A stretch of DNA of 64,000 nt from an uncultured Fretibacterium sp. (lineage in GTDB: Bacteria; Synergistota; Synergistia; Synergistales; Aminobacteriaceae): positions 26,043 through 90,042 of the forward strand of contig CAMGZM010000011.1 of NCBI GenBank assembly GCA_946183145.1, written 5' to 3'. Below are positions 8,816-17,664 of this stretch, in pieces. Below the pieces are notes generated by a model. That model ran no database searches, had not been told where the DNA came from, and worked only from the letters and a program-made list of their open reading frames with translations. Each line of letters opens with the position of its first letter. The first letter of the stretch is position 1. The translations under genes and the position numbers were made by a program.

Positions 8816-10000
8816 TTGTTGACTTACGAAGAAGCAAGAAATATTGTCGCTGAAAATGTTATCCCTGTATCACCAGAAAAAATCCCTTTGTCGAAATGTG
8901 CCGGGAGAATTTCAGCAGAAGACATCACCGCAAAAATCAATGTGCCTTCATTTGACCGTTCACCCTATGACGGATTCGCATTCATGGCAGATGATGTTCC
9001 CTCAACGTTGAGAGTCATGCAGGAGATTCGCGCAGGAGACGTATCACATATGCCGCTGAAGCATGGCGAGTCCGCAAAGATTTTGACGGGCGCAATGATC
9101 CCTGAAGGTGCTGACGCTGTAACGAAATATGAGGACACAGAATTTACTGACAGCGAGGTAACAATCAGCCGGAAATTTGCTCACGGTGAAAACATCATCA
9201 GGGCAGGCGAGGACGTTAAAGCCGGAAATGTTTTAGTGAGGAACGGAGAAATTATTGACGCGGGCAGGGCAGGACTCATAGCATCGCAGGGAATCGCAGA
9301 AATCAGCGCATACCGCAAGCCCGTAATCGGCATAATCTCAACGGGAAATGAAATCGCTGACATACATTCGCCATTAACAGACGGGAAAATCTACAACACA
9401 AGCTGCTACACATTCAGCACTGCATTAACGCTCGCAGGATTTATCCCGAAATTTGTCGGCGTTGCGTGTGATGATGAGAACGAAATAGCTCGAATGATGT
9501 CGGAGTCTCTCTCATTGTGTGATGCCGTTGTTGTTACGGGGGGAGTCTCTGCTGGAGATTATGACAGAATGCCGGAAGCGTTGAAGATTTTACGCGCTGA
9601 AATTATCGTGCGTGATGTCGAACTCAAGCCGGGCGGAAAATGTATATATGCCGTGAAGAATGACAAGCTAATTTGCTGCTTTTCCGGGAATCCTGCTTCA
9701 GCCCTCACGAATTATTATGCGGTTGCACTTCCTGCGCTCAAAAAATTATCCGGCCTCAAAGATTTTATGCCTTCCGAAATTGATATAACACTCGCAGATT
9801 CATTCAGCAAAAAGAGTCCTATTACCCGAATAATTCGCGGGACTCTGGAATTTGCTGACGGAAAAATATTTATGCGCGTTCCTTCAGAGCAGGGCAACGG
9901 TATTTTGCGCTCTATGTCAGGCTGCAACGTAATGGCGGTTATTCCTGCTGGAAGCGGAAAACTTCAGGCGGGCGAAAAGCTGAAAGGATTTCTGATATGA
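8816..10000 (+). CDS. moeA: Molybdopterin molybdenumtransferase MoeA
   Basis: This 394-residue protein carries the MoeA signatures FDRSPYDGFAFMADD (domain I/III), VVVTGGVSAGDYDRMP (molybdopterin-binding domain), VELKPGGK and SGNPASALTNYY. MoeA inserts molybdate into adenylylated molybdopterin. The start is a TTG at 8816, six bases after AAGGAG; a second TTG at 8819 is possible. Its stop overlaps the start of the next gene as ATGA. Confidence 0.93.
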   Translation: MLTYEEARNIVAENVIPVSPEKIPLSKCAGRISAEDITAKINVPSFDRSPYDGFAFMADDVPSTLRVMQEIRAGDVSHMPLKHGESAKILTGAMIPEGADAVTKYEDTEFTDSEVTISRKFAHGENIIRAGEDVKAGNVLVRNGEIIDAGRAGLIASQGIAEISAYRKPVIGIISTGNEIADIHSPLTDGKIYNTSCYTFSTALTLAGFIPKFVGVACDDENEIARMMSESLSLCDAVVVTGGVSAGDYDRMPEALKILRAEIIVRDVELKPGGKCIYAVKNDKLICCFSGNPASALTNYYAVALPALKKLSGLKDFMPSEIDITLADSFSKKSPITRIIRGTLEFADGKIFMRVPSEQGNGILRSMSGCNVMAVIPAGSGKLQAGEKLKGFLI

Positions 10001-11013
10001 GGAAAGTTAAGACTGAAAACGCATTGGGACTCAAATTGTGCCACGATGTTACGGCCATGCGGGACGGCTTCAAAGGCGCGGCATTCAAACGCGGCCATGT
10101 CATCACGCAGGACGATATTCCCGAATTGTTACGGCTCGGAAAAAAGCACGTGTTCATTTGGGAGACGCAAGGCGGAGAAATTCACGAGGATGACGCAGCA
10201 ATGAGACTCGCGGAAATTTGCAGGACGGAAGCAACTCACTTCACCGGGCCTTCTGAGGGAAAAATAGTAATGACGGCTGACACTTGCGGATTGTTCACAG
10301 TTGACACGGAATTATTGAGGGCGGTTAATTCTGTTGATGACGTAACAATATCGACATTGCCGAATCATTACCCCGTCAGCAAAAACTCTCGTCTTGCGTC
10401 AATGCGAATCATTCCGCTTGTTACTCATGAGTCAAATATTATCATGGCCGAAAGACTTTGCGAGGGGAAAAAATTAATGTCCCTCCATCCCTACAAGCCA
10501 ATGAAGGCCGGAATAATCATAACAGGCTCAGAGATCTATCACGGACTCATTCGCGACAAGTTCGAGGCCGTAGCGCGCAGAAAGCTCGAAAATTATCCGT
10601 GCGAAATTTTGGGCGTAACTCTCTGCGATGATGATCCCGGAATGCTGAACGATGCAATAACCTCATTCATGACTCAGAACGCGGATATTATCATCATGTC
10701 CGGCGGAATGTCTGTAGACCCTGACGACCTTACGCCCTCCGCAATTGCCCGTACAGGCGCGGAAATTATTTCTTACGGAGTCCCCTCACAGCCCGGCAAC
10801 ATGACGATGTTAGCATACCTCAATGACACGGCGATAATCGGAGTCCCCGGCGCGGCTATAATGATGCCTGTAACAGTATTTGATGTATTGCTGTCTCAGA
10901 TTTTCACGGGGCTGAAATTCACACATGATGATTTAGTTCGTTTAGGGGACGGCGGACTCTGCCAGCTCTGCGCGGAATGCCATTTCCCTAATTGCACGTT
11001 CGGAAGGTATTAG
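9997..11013 (+). CDS. Second molybdopterin-binding (MoeA/MogA-fold) protein
   Basis: This 338-residue protein has a MogA/MoeA-type molybdopterin-binding domain in its C-terminal half (AGIIITGSEIYHGLIRDKF, ADIIIMSGGMSVDPDD, SYGVPSQPGNMTMLAY). It lacks the MoeA N-terminal RSxxDG motif. The N-terminal third (GLKLCHDVTAMRDGFKGAAF, then HVITQDDIPELLRLGKKHVF) resembles other stand-alone 'molybdopterin-binding protein' annotations in anaerobes. It ends with a cysteine cluster, CQLCAECHFPNC. It could act in cofactor transfer, storage or sorting. The exact step is unknown. It is coupled to moeA upstream, with moaA starting 2 bases after it. Confidence 0.75.
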   Translation: MRKVKTENALGLKLCHDVTAMRDGFKGAAFKRGHVITQDDIPELLRLGKKHVFIWETQGGEIHEDDAAMRLAEICRTEATHFTGPSEGKIVMTADTCGLFTVDTELLRAVNSVDDVTISTLPNHYPVSKNSRLASMRIIPLVTHESNIIMAERLCEGKKLMSLHPYKPMKAGIIITGSEIYHGLIRDKFEAVARRKLENYPCEILGVTLCDDDPGMLNDAITSFMTQNADIIIMSGGMSVDPDDLTPSAIARTGAEIISYGVPSQPGNMTMLAYLNDTAIIGVPGAAIMMPVTVFDVLLSQIFTGLKFTHDDLVRLGDGGLCQLCAECHFPNCTFGRY

Positions 11014-11014
11014 C

Positions 11015-11950
11015 ATGAGAGATTCTTACGGGCGCGACATAACGTATATGCGGGTGTCTGTTACTGACCTGTGTAATTTGCGGTGCCGTTACTGTATGCC
11101 CGCTGAAGGTGTCATCAAGAAAAATCATGACGACATTATGAGCGAGGAAGAAATTATAGCGGTGATTGAAGCTGCGTCTGAGCTTGGCATAAGAAAAATA
11201 CGTTTTACCGGCGGAGAACCGTTAGTGAAGAAAAATATCATCTCAATTTGCAGAAGGACTCACGAAATCCCCGGCATTAACGAAATCTGCATAACGACAA
11301 ACGGAATATTACTGCCGAAATTCGCACAGAACCTCAAAGACTCAGGAGTCGAACGAGTCAATATCAGCCTTGACACACTGAGTCCCGAAAAGTATTCGTA
11401 CATTACACGCGGCGGGAATATAGCGGACGTTTTGCGGGGAATTGAGTCGGCAATACAAACAGGCTTCAGAGTCAAAATTAACACTGTGCTGATTATGGGC
11501 TTCAATGATGATGAAATTTCCGACATGGCCGGGATGACTCGCTATAATGATATAGATATTCGCTTCATTGAGTTGATGCCGATGGTTGAAAATTTTGCTG
11601 ACGGATTCATTTCCTCGCAGAAAATTCTTGACATGCTCCCTGACATTGAGCCTTTAGAGTCAGACGGAGTTGCGAAAATCTACAGTCTCAAAAACGCAAG
11701 GGGCCGTATAGGATTCATCAGTCCGATTAGTGAGTCATTCTGCGATTCGTGCAATCGTATTCGGCTGACTGCTGACGGATATATTAAGCCGTGTTTGCAT
11801 TCAAAGACAGAAATTTTCATCAGGCACAAGACGAAGGACGAAATCAAATCCCTAATCATTAACGCTGTAATGTCGAAACCAAAACGCCACAACCTTAACG
11901 CGAATCACATCACAGAATCTTTACGCACAATGAACAGAATCGGAGGCTGA
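11015..11950 (+). CDS. moaA: GTP 3',8-cyclase MoaA
   Basis: This 311-residue radical SAM enzyme has the N-terminal cluster CNLRCRYC, the SAM-binding FTGGEPLVKKN, and the second cluster CDSCNRIRLTADGYIKPC. It ends with the conserved Gly-Gly needed for activity. It converts GTP to 3',8-cyclo-GTP, the first step of molybdopterin synthesis. It begins 2 bases after the preceding gene, and MoaC, the next enzyme of the pathway, follows 8 bases downstream. Confidence 0.95.
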   Translation: MRDSYGRDITYMRVSVTDLCNLRCRYCMPAEGVIKKNHDDIMSEEEIIAVIEAASELGIRKIRFTGGEPLVKKNIISICRRTHEIPGINEICITTNGILLPKFAQNLKDSGVERVNISLDTLSPEKYSYITRGGNIADVLRGIESAIQTGFRVKINTVLIMGFNDDEISDMAGMTRYNDIDIRFIELMPMVENFADGFISSQKILDMLPDIEPLESDGVAKIYSLKNARGRIGFISPISESFCDSCNRIRLTADGYIKPCLHSKTEIFIRHKTKDEIKSLIINAVMSKPKRHNLNANHITESLRTMNRIGG

Positions 11951-11957
11951 TATATTC

Positions 11958-12452
11958 ATGGATTTCACTCACTTCAACGACAGCGGTCGCGCAAAAATGG
12001 TAAACGTAGGCGGCAAAGACATAACACACCGCAAAGCAACAGCATTCGGGCGCATTCACGTAAACGCGGAAACATTCAGGCTGATTCAGACGGGCGGAAT
12101 GAAGAAGGGCGATGTTCTGACAGTCGCGCAGGTAGCGGGGATAATGGGCGCGAAAAGGACTCCTGACATTATTCCCATGTGCCACACGTTGAACCTTAAC
12201 GGCGCGGATATATCGTTCACACTTGACGAGGAGAATTTGACGGTGAATGTTACGGCTGAAATTTCATGCTCAGGTCGAACGGGCGTGGAGATGGAAGCAT
12301 TAACGGCGGTAAGTGTTGCATTATTGACGGTGTACGACATGTGCAAGGCTGTGCAAAAAGACATGACGATAACGGACATAAAATTACTCACAAAGAGCGG
12401 AGGTATTCACGGAGATTATGAAGCGTGCAGCAGTAATAACGATAAGCGATAA
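11958..12452 (+). CDS. moaC: Cyclic pyranopterin monophosphate synthase MoaC
   Basis: This 164-residue protein has the MoaC motifs MVNVGGKDITHRKATAFG, IPMCHTLNLNGADISF and SGRTGVEMEALTAVSVALLTVYDMCK. MoaC turns the MoaA product into cyclic pyranopterin monophosphate. Its last 35 bases overlap the start of the MogA/MoaB-MOSC gene in another frame, so the two are likely coupled. The C-terminus is slightly extended beyond the usual GGIHGDY end. Confidence 0.95.
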   Translation: MDFTHFNDSGRAKMVNVGGKDITHRKATAFGRIHVNAETFRLIQTGGMKKGDVLTVAQVAGIMGAKRTPDIIPMCHTLNLNGADISFTLDEENLTVNVTAEISCSGRTGVEMEALTAVSVALLTVYDMCKAVQKDMTITDIKLLTKSGGIHGDYEACSSNNDKR

Positions 12453-13341
12453 AGGGTCAAAGGGTGAAAGAGTCGACACAAGCGGGCCTTCACTCGTAAA
12501 GATTCTTGAGTCTGACAACTGGAATGTAGTTTACACGAAAATTATTCCCGATGAGATTGACGCGATAAAGTCGGAGCTTCTGAAATGTTCTGACGAGATG
12601 AGAATCACACTGATACTTACGACTGGGGGGACGGGATTTTCTCCTCGTGATGTTACGCCTGAAGCAACGTTATCCGTGATTGAGCGTGAGACTCCCGGAA
12701 TACCTGAAGCAATGAGAGCCGAAAGCATGAAGATTACGCCTATGGGATGCTTGTCGCGAGCAGTTGCGGGTATACGGGGCGAGTCCCTCATCATCAATTT
12801 GCCCGGGAGCGAGAAGGCAGCGCGTGAATGTTTCAACGCCGTGAAAGCTGCGATTCATCATGGAACGGATATGCTTGCGGGAAAAAGTGAGGACTGCGGA
12901 GTCATCGTGCCAAAAATTTTAGCCGTCTGCATAAGTGAACATAAAGGCGAGCAGAAACACGCGGTAAAAAGTATCACGCTCAAAAAAGATTATGGGATTG
13001 TCGGAGATGCTCACGCGGGGAAATGGCACAGGCAGGTGAGTCTTCTTGCGGTTGAAAGCGTAGAGAGACTCGAAAAGGTTACGGGGATGAAATTTCCTGC
13101 AGGTGCATTCGCTGAGAATATTTTGACTCAGGGGATAACGCTTCATGATTTGGCGGTTGGTACGAAAATTCGAATCGGTACGGCGTTATGTGAAGTTACG
13201 CAGATCGGCAAAGAGTGCCATAACGATTGTGCGATTCGCAAAGCGGCGGGGGATTGTGTTATGCCTCGTGAAGGAATCTTTGCACAAGTTCTTGAAGACG
13301 GTGAAGCAAAGAGCGGTGATAATGTTGAAGTAATTTCATGA
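12418..13341 (+). CDS. MogA/MoaB-like molybdopterin adenylyltransferase fused to MOSC domain
   Basis: This 307-residue product has two parts. Residues 1-155 are a MogA/MoaB domain (ITISDKGSKGERVDTSGP, LILTTGGTGFSPRDVTPEAT, LIINLPGSEKAA), which adenylylates molybdopterin before metal insertion. Residues 165-307 are a MOSC domain (VGDAHAGKWHRQVSLLAVES, FAENILTQGITL, EVTQIGKECHNDCAI) with the conserved cysteine expected for sulfur or cofactor handling. It overlaps moaC and closes the operon ahead of a clear terminator. MoaB and MOSC proteins are often neighbours; here they are one chain. Confidence 0.88.
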   Translation: MKRAAVITISDKGSKGERVDTSGPSLVKILESDNWNVVYTKIIPDEIDAIKSELLKCSDEMRITLILTTGGTGFSPRDVTPEATLSVIERETPGIPEAMRAESMKITPMGCLSRAVAGIRGESLIINLPGSEKAARECFNAVKAAIHHGTDMLAGKSEDCGVIVPKILAVCISEHKGEQKHAVKSITLKKDYGIVGDAHAGKWHRQVSLLAVESVERLEKVTGMKFPAGAFAENILTQGITLHDLAVGTKIRIGTALCEVTQIGKECHNDCAIRKAAGDCVMPREGIFAQVLEDGEAKSGDNVEVIS

Positions 13342-13362
13342 TGGATAATACGCAAAAAAATT

Positions 13363-13400
13363 CCTGCCTCCGAGCCAAAATATTACCGAATCGGGGCAGG
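13363..13400. terminator. Bidirectional terminator between convergent genes
   Basis: CCTGCCTCCGA (13363-13373) pairs with TCGGGGCAGG (13391-13400), with one bulge and one G-T pair. It is flanked by an A-run on the left and TTAATTTTA on the right. It lies between the + strand cofactor operon and the - strand genes. Confidence 0.75.
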
Positions 13401-13407
13401 GTTAATT

Positions 13408-13809
13408 TTAAGAACTTTTCTTCCTTGCAACTGCGCTTAACAGGAAAAATACTTCAGATGAAATCAAAGATATTCCGAACCACGGAGCAGCCCTCAAAGA
13501 AAAGAAATAATCTCCTCTGAACAAGTAAGCACTCAGGCAGGCAAGCAATATCCCGTAAATGAAACAATAGCTTTTCATCGGCACACACCGCAATGTTATA
13601 GCCAATATGACAATCACCGCACCTATAAGAATGAACGGAAGAGTTTCAGTGGTAAAAACATTTTTCATCCACCAAGTATTTTTGAGTACAATATAGCGGT
13701 ACATGCCCATTTTCATCCACGCGTAATACTCAAGAACACAGCATACGGGCAAAGCAATACACGAGAACAAATGCGACAAAATCAGGAAAATAAAGCTGAT
13801 ACGTTTCAT
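13408..13809 (-). CDS. Small membrane protein, about four helices, function unknown
   Basis: This 133-residue hydrophobic protein has about four membrane segments. The first is near the N-terminus (FIFLILSHLFSCIALPVCCV), followed by a Trp/Met-rich loop and then LPFILIGAVIVILAITL. It ends with a short basic tail. The ATG lies 3 bases after the stop of the exported rhodanese gene, with no clear ribosome site, so it is probably coupled to it. I do not recognise a family. The tight spacing suggests a shared role with the rhodanese protein. Confidence 0.6.
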   Translation of the reverse strand: MKRISFIFLILSHLFSCIALPVCCVLEYYAWMKMGMYRYIVLKNTWWMKNVFTTETLPFILIGAVIVILAITLRCVPMKSYCFIYGILLACLSAYLFRGDYFFSLRAAPWFGISLISSEVFFLLSAVARKKSS

Positions 13810-13812
13810 GTT

Positions 13813-15159
13813 CTACTTGTATTGAGGCTTCTGTTCACCGAACTGCACGGGGTTTGACGGATCATTTGACCATTCGCACCAGCCGCCGTCATAAAGTGAA
13901 ATGTTAGGCCATCCGAGAACGTAGAAATCAAAATTGACTTCAGCAGCGCGCCAGCCCGTTCCGCAGAAAGTCGCGATATTATTCTCCGGGTGTATTCCCC
14001 ATTCGTCCCAGATTCGCGTGATTTCGATGTAGTTCCTCATAGTGCCGTCAACATTCTCAAAATCTGGAAGCGTCTGCGAATCAGGCCCGCAATGCCCCCA
14101 AACATCGCCGGAAATACGTCCTTTTCTTTCGAGCCACGCATAGCCGGAAGTTTCACCGAGCTGTTCAGCCCATGAGCGTATACTGACTAACCTTCCGTTT
14201 TTGTCTGCAATAACAGCTTTTGCTTCCTGCGTGTCAATTATCAGGTTTTTGCGTGTGGGAACATTCGCGCCGAAATCTTTGACCGCTTCTTTTGGCGTGC
14301 TTTCGGCTGATATTGGGAGTCCTGCGTTTTTCCATGCGTTAAACCCTCCGTCAAGAAGCCTGACATCTTCAACGCCGCAATACATGAGAATCCATGCTAT
14401 TCTCGCCGCCGCCATGTTTGCCGTTGTGCTGTAGAGAATGACAAGAGTATCTTTCGTGATGCCGTATTCTTCCATTACAGTTTTCAAACGTTCATCCGAA
14501 AGCCTGTTCCATAACGGAGCCTCTTCAAAGTCATCTGTGTTGATGTGTATTGAGCCGGGAATATGTCCGTTTGCGTATGAAGTTTTCTCATCACCCCAGC
14601 TTGCTTCAAACACCTTGAATTTTCTCCCGTCATAATTATCAGCTTTTCCGATGTCCATTAATGATTTCAGCCATCCGGGATAAACGTAAAGATAATATTT
14701 AGGGTAGCTGTACATGGGGATAGACTCGTCAGCAGTCCACGAGGAAGCCGGAGCGTTGAACAGAACAGCACGCTTTATCCCTTTGCGCTCAAGTCCCGCG
14801 AGAAGTTTTTTGCTTTCACCGTCAATTTTCCCGACACCGTAGAGAACAACGGTTTTTCCTGATGTTACGCCTTTTTGCGTGAGAATCTCATCAAGTTTTG
14901 TGTCATCAATCAGACTGAGCCATGAAAGCGGGAAATCCACAGCCCCCGCAACATGTCCGCCCCTTAATGCGCCGTCAAGTTTCCAGCCCTGATATGCTGC
15001 TTCGGGACGCAGGTCAAGCATTACGCTGTTGTCATTGCCGATATACGCACGGAAGACTTCAGGCGAATCAGTTACGGTTAATGACAGCTCATCAGCAAAA
15101 CATGATGCAGAAATGAAGAATGACAGAAGAAAGATACACGCGCAAAATATCTTTTTCAT
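13813..15159 (-). CDS. Exported protein with three rhodanese domains
   Basis: The start chosen is ATG 15159, ten bases after AGGAGG; the TTG at 15168 is only one base from that site. The 448-residue product has a signal peptide (MKKIFCACIFLLSFFISASC) and three rhodanese-like domains. Only the third has an active-site cysteine, in FCGTGWRAAE. The first and second loops (VLYGVGK and ILYSTTAN) have lost it. This is the usual pattern of non-catalytic domains paired with one catalytic domain. The protein is likely a periplasmic thiosulfate- or persulfide-sulfur transferase. It may be related to sulfur substrates of the upstream molybdoenzyme, but that is only suggested by position. Confidence 0.85.
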   Translation of the reverse strand: MKKIFCACIFLLSFFISASCFADELSLTVTDSPEVFRAYIGNDNSVMLDLRPEAAYQGWKLDGALRGGHVAGAVDFPLSWLSLIDDTKLDEILTQKGVTSGKTVVLYGVGKIDGESKKLLAGLERKGIKRAVLFNAPASSWTADESIPMYSYPKYYLYVYPGWLKSLMDIGKADNYDGRKFKVFEASWGDEKTSYANGHIPGSIHINTDDFEEAPLWNRLSDERLKTVMEEYGITKDTLVILYSTTANMAAARIAWILMYCGVEDVRLLDGGFNAWKNAGLPISAESTPKEAVKDFGANVPTRKNLIIDTQEAKAVIADKNGRLVSIRSWAEQLGETSGYAWLERKGRISGDVWGHCGPDSQTLPDFENVDGTMRNYIEITRIWDEWGIHPENNIATFCGTGWRAAEVNFDFYVLGWPNISLYDGGWCEWSNDPSNPVQFGEQKPQYK

Positions 15160-15273
15160 GAAAATCAAGCCTCCTGAAAAAATTTTTTTGGATTAGCAAA
15201 TCATATCAGGAAAAGAATCATTTTCTAACCTACACAGTTAAGTATAAAAAGCATAAGTGAAAAGAATATTTAC

Positions 15274-15310
15274 AAAAAAAGGAGGCTTCCCTTTTTCCGT
15301 TCGGCCTCCC
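15274..15310 (-). terminator. Terminator of the FAD oxidoreductase gene
   Basis: GGAGGC (15281-15286) pairs with GCCTCC (15304-15309). Read on the - strand, the hairpin is followed by a run of seven T. It lies just downstream of the gene ending at 15359. Confidence 0.7.
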
Positions 15311-15358
15311 TTGCATTACTGCTTCAAATTCTGGAACGTTAAGCGAATAATCAGCGCG

Positions 15359-17359
15359 CTAATTTTTCTTCAGTTCTTCAACCGCAAGACTCACTGCCTC
15401 ACCCCTCGTAATATTCCCTTCAGCAAGCAAAAATTCTCTGCCTGTTAATTCTTTCACGCGGGCTATGAGAGTCTCCCTGTCTTTGTTGCTGAGAATGTCA
15501 TCGGGCTTGAAGAGTCCTTTGTCTTTTCCCTCTGCGATTTCCTTAACGAGTTCGGGATTGTCGAGCGCGAATGTTACATCATAGCCGACATCATACGACA
15601 CTGTATCGGGATATTTTTCCGGCTCAAGAAGTTTATACAGGTTCGCAATCTGTACGGCCTTGTAGTATTTATTTCCCGCCGGAACATCTGAGTAACTGCA
15701 CAGCGAGAGATTAACGCCCGAATCAATAAGTGCTTCCTGAACGTGTACAGCCTTTACGAATCTCGGCTGAATGTTCCGTGATACAGAAATTGCCGCCAAA
15801 GCTCCGGCTGCCTGCCCCGTCATCATTGTGATCGGCTGAAGGCGCAAAGCTCCCGCAACGAGTCTCGACATGGATAAATTTTTCTCCGCGAGAATTAGCC
15901 CGTCAACATTTCTGGGAATCAAAATGTTCATTGGCACCTGAAAATTTCCGTGCGGCCTGTGCTGTTCAATGTATGCTTGTTTCTCGCCAATGTCCGACTC
16001 CATATCCGACTCAATGTCCGTGTGATGCAAATCGAGATGATAGCAGCCGATTGCGATTGCGTCTTGAAATTCATGATTTCCGCGCCCGTCTTTGTAGCTC
16101 AATGAGTTGTTGAAGAGTTCCTGCGAAATCAGCGTGTGATTTCCGACTCCCCTTCGTGATTCTCGCACGTAAGGCACAGGGGGCAAATGGCGCGCAATGA
16201 TTTTCCATTCGTCCGGGAGATCTTTTGCGGCCTCTTGCAATTCTCCGTATTCATTCTCATCAACTGACCATGACTCGCCTAATTCATTCTGCATGTAGTA
16301 AATGAAGTGAAGAGTCTTTATGAGTGCGTCGCGTTCGAGCCTTGCGCGTAAATTCCTGTCCTCCAAGTATGAGACCGGGAGTCCGTATTTCTCGCCGAGC
16401 TTGTTTTGACCGGGGAAATCATTTGCCCAGTTGACCGAGCATTTAGAGATTGACGGCCAATTTTCTTGTGTTGCATCAAAATTTCCGGGCGTGAATGAGT
16501 CCGGCAGTCCTCTGTAAACATTGTGAGTGATGAAATCTACCGGGAGTTTCACGGGGTATTGTCCCTTGAAGGTGAAGCCGTCCTTAGCGACATAATTCGC
16601 GTAATTTATCCGGGCCATGTCGTAACCGGGCAGGGGGTTTTTCGGGCGCAAATGCTCAGGAACTCCGCCGGGGTATTTCCTGATAACGGCTGTCCATGTG
16701 ATGTCCTGAATCATAGCGTTGTTGTTGATGTTCGGTGTGATTGAGTTTCCTGCTCTGTAGTCAGCTCCTGCGAGAGGCAAAATATCTCCGTATTCTGTTG
16801 CGTCAATGAGAATCTTGCAGGTAATATTCTTCAAGCCTCCGGGAGTCTTAATGATGACGCTGTTGATTCTGGGAGCCTCGCTTACGTTCTCGCCATTGAC
16901 GGAGATAACCTCTTCTTTTCCGACAGCAATAATTTCTGACTCATAAAGAATATCGGGGGCTTCCTCGCCTCGTGCCATTTCCTGAAGGATTCGCAGTCCT
17001 ATGTGAGGCTCAAAGGCTAAATTTCTCGGATCCCAGTAGCTTGTTCCGATGGATTTTCCCCGCGCTGAGTAATATTCCTCGACACGCGAAATGAAATCGG
17101 CATATATTCCGCTCCTCTGCGCTGAAAGGTCGTCCATGTTCGCGACTCCTGCCGCTATTGCCTGCCCTCCAAGCATTGATGACGGCTCGACAACGAGGAC
17201 TTCAGCACCCATTGAGGCCGCCTGAATTGCCGCGCTGATTCCTCCCGTGCCTGCTCCCGCTATGATTATGTCGTAATTTCCGCGTAACTCCTGCGCTTGT
17301 GATTGTGTGAACGTGAATGTGAGAATGAGAATGAATGCTGACAGAAAAATTTTCTGCAT
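15359..17359 (-). CDS. Exported FAD-dependent oxidoreductase
   Basis: This 666-residue protein has a Sec signal peptide (IFLSAFILILTFTFTQSQAQ). The Rossmann motif DIIIAGAGTGGISAAIQAA and the GGQAIAAGVA region are those of the FAD_oxidored (PF12831-like) family. The C-terminal 130 residues are separate from the flavin fold. They contain two short repeats (PDDILSNKDRETLIARV and EGNITRGEAVSLAVEEL) that resemble S-layer-homology segments. A good AGGAGGG ribosome site precedes the ATG. The family includes dehydrogenases and reductases of many substrates, so the substrate is unknown. Export suggests a periplasmic or surface role. Confidence 0.78.
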   Translation of the reverse strand: MQKIFLSAFILILTFTFTQSQAQELRGNYDIIIAGAGTGGISAAIQAASMGAEVLVVEPSSMLGGQAIAAGVANMDDLSAQRSGIYADFISRVEEYYSARGKSIGTSYWDPRNLAFEPHIGLRILQEMARGEEAPDILYESEIIAVGKEEVISVNGENVSEAPRINSVIIKTPGGLKNITCKILIDATEYGDILPLAGADYRAGNSITPNINNNAMIQDITWTAVIRKYPGGVPEHLRPKNPLPGYDMARINYANYVAKDGFTFKGQYPVKLPVDFITHNVYRGLPDSFTPGNFDATQENWPSISKCSVNWANDFPGQNKLGEKYGLPVSYLEDRNLRARLERDALIKTLHFIYYMQNELGESWSVDENEYGELQEAAKDLPDEWKIIARHLPPVPYVRESRRGVGNHTLISQELFNNSLSYKDGRGNHEFQDAIAIGCYHLDLHHTDIESDMESDIGEKQAYIEQHRPHGNFQVPMNILIPRNVDGLILAEKNLSMSRLVAGALRLQPITMMTGQAAGALAAISVSRNIQPRFVKAVHVQEALIDSGVNLSLCSYSDVPAGNKYYKAVQIANLYKLLEPEKYPDTVSYDVGYDVTFALDNPELVKEIAEGKDKGLFKPDDILSNKDRETLIARVKELTGREFLLAEGNITRGEAVSLAVEELKKN

Positions 17360-17406
17360 GAATTATCCCTCCTGAGTGAGATTGATTAGTGAGATTGTAG
17401 CAGATT

Positions 17407-17433
17407 ATGACATGATTTTTTCTCTGGTATAAT
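17407..17433 (+). promoter_or_regulatory. Strong sigma-70-type promoter for the small gene at 17456
   Basis: ATGACA (17407-17412) and a perfect TATAAT (17428-17433) are spaced 15 bases apart. They lie just upstream of a GAGGGAG ribosome site (17443-17449) and the ATG at 17456. The short spacer is the only weak point. Confidence 0.6.
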
Positions 17434-17455
17434 AATTTTCACGAGGGAGTCCCGG

Positions 17456-17650
17456 ATGAGGTACAGGGCTCATCGTCAAAACGGGGAGCCGCCCTGTGGA
17501 ATTGAGGTGAACGCGATGCCTGAAAAGGTTACGCGCAAAGCCAGAAAAAAACAGCGGCGTTCGTTCCTTGACCGGATTGACAAAATCGCCGCTGCCGTAT
17601 TCTGGATCGTGAAAACAGTCCTGCTTCTCATAGACTGGTTCACCCGTTAA
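17456..17650 (+). CDS. Small basic single-helix membrane peptide, unknown function
   Basis: This 64-residue ORF has its own promoter, a GAGGGAG ribosome site six bases before the ATG, and a hairpin at its stop, so it is probably expressed. The product has a basic stretch (EKVTRKARKKQRRSF) followed by one membrane helix (IAAAVFWIVKTVLLLIDWF) and a final Thr-Arg. An alternative start at 17516, after GAGGTG, would give 44 residues and keep both elements. The layout recalls small membrane-active peptides such as type I toxins or regulatory micropeptides, but there is no direct evidence for either. It stands alone between two - strand genes. Confidence 0.5.
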   Translation: MRYRAHRQNGEPPCGIEVNAMPEKVTRKARKKQRRSFLDRIDKIAAAVFWIVKTVLLLIDWFTR

Positions 17651-17664
17651 GCGTGGGTGTTTGT
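17641..17664 (+). terminator. Terminator at the end of the small membrane peptide gene
   Basis: CACCC (17641-17645) pairs with GGGTG, and the hairpin is followed by TTTGTTTC. The left arm overlaps the last codons and stop of the small gene. Confidence 0.55.
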
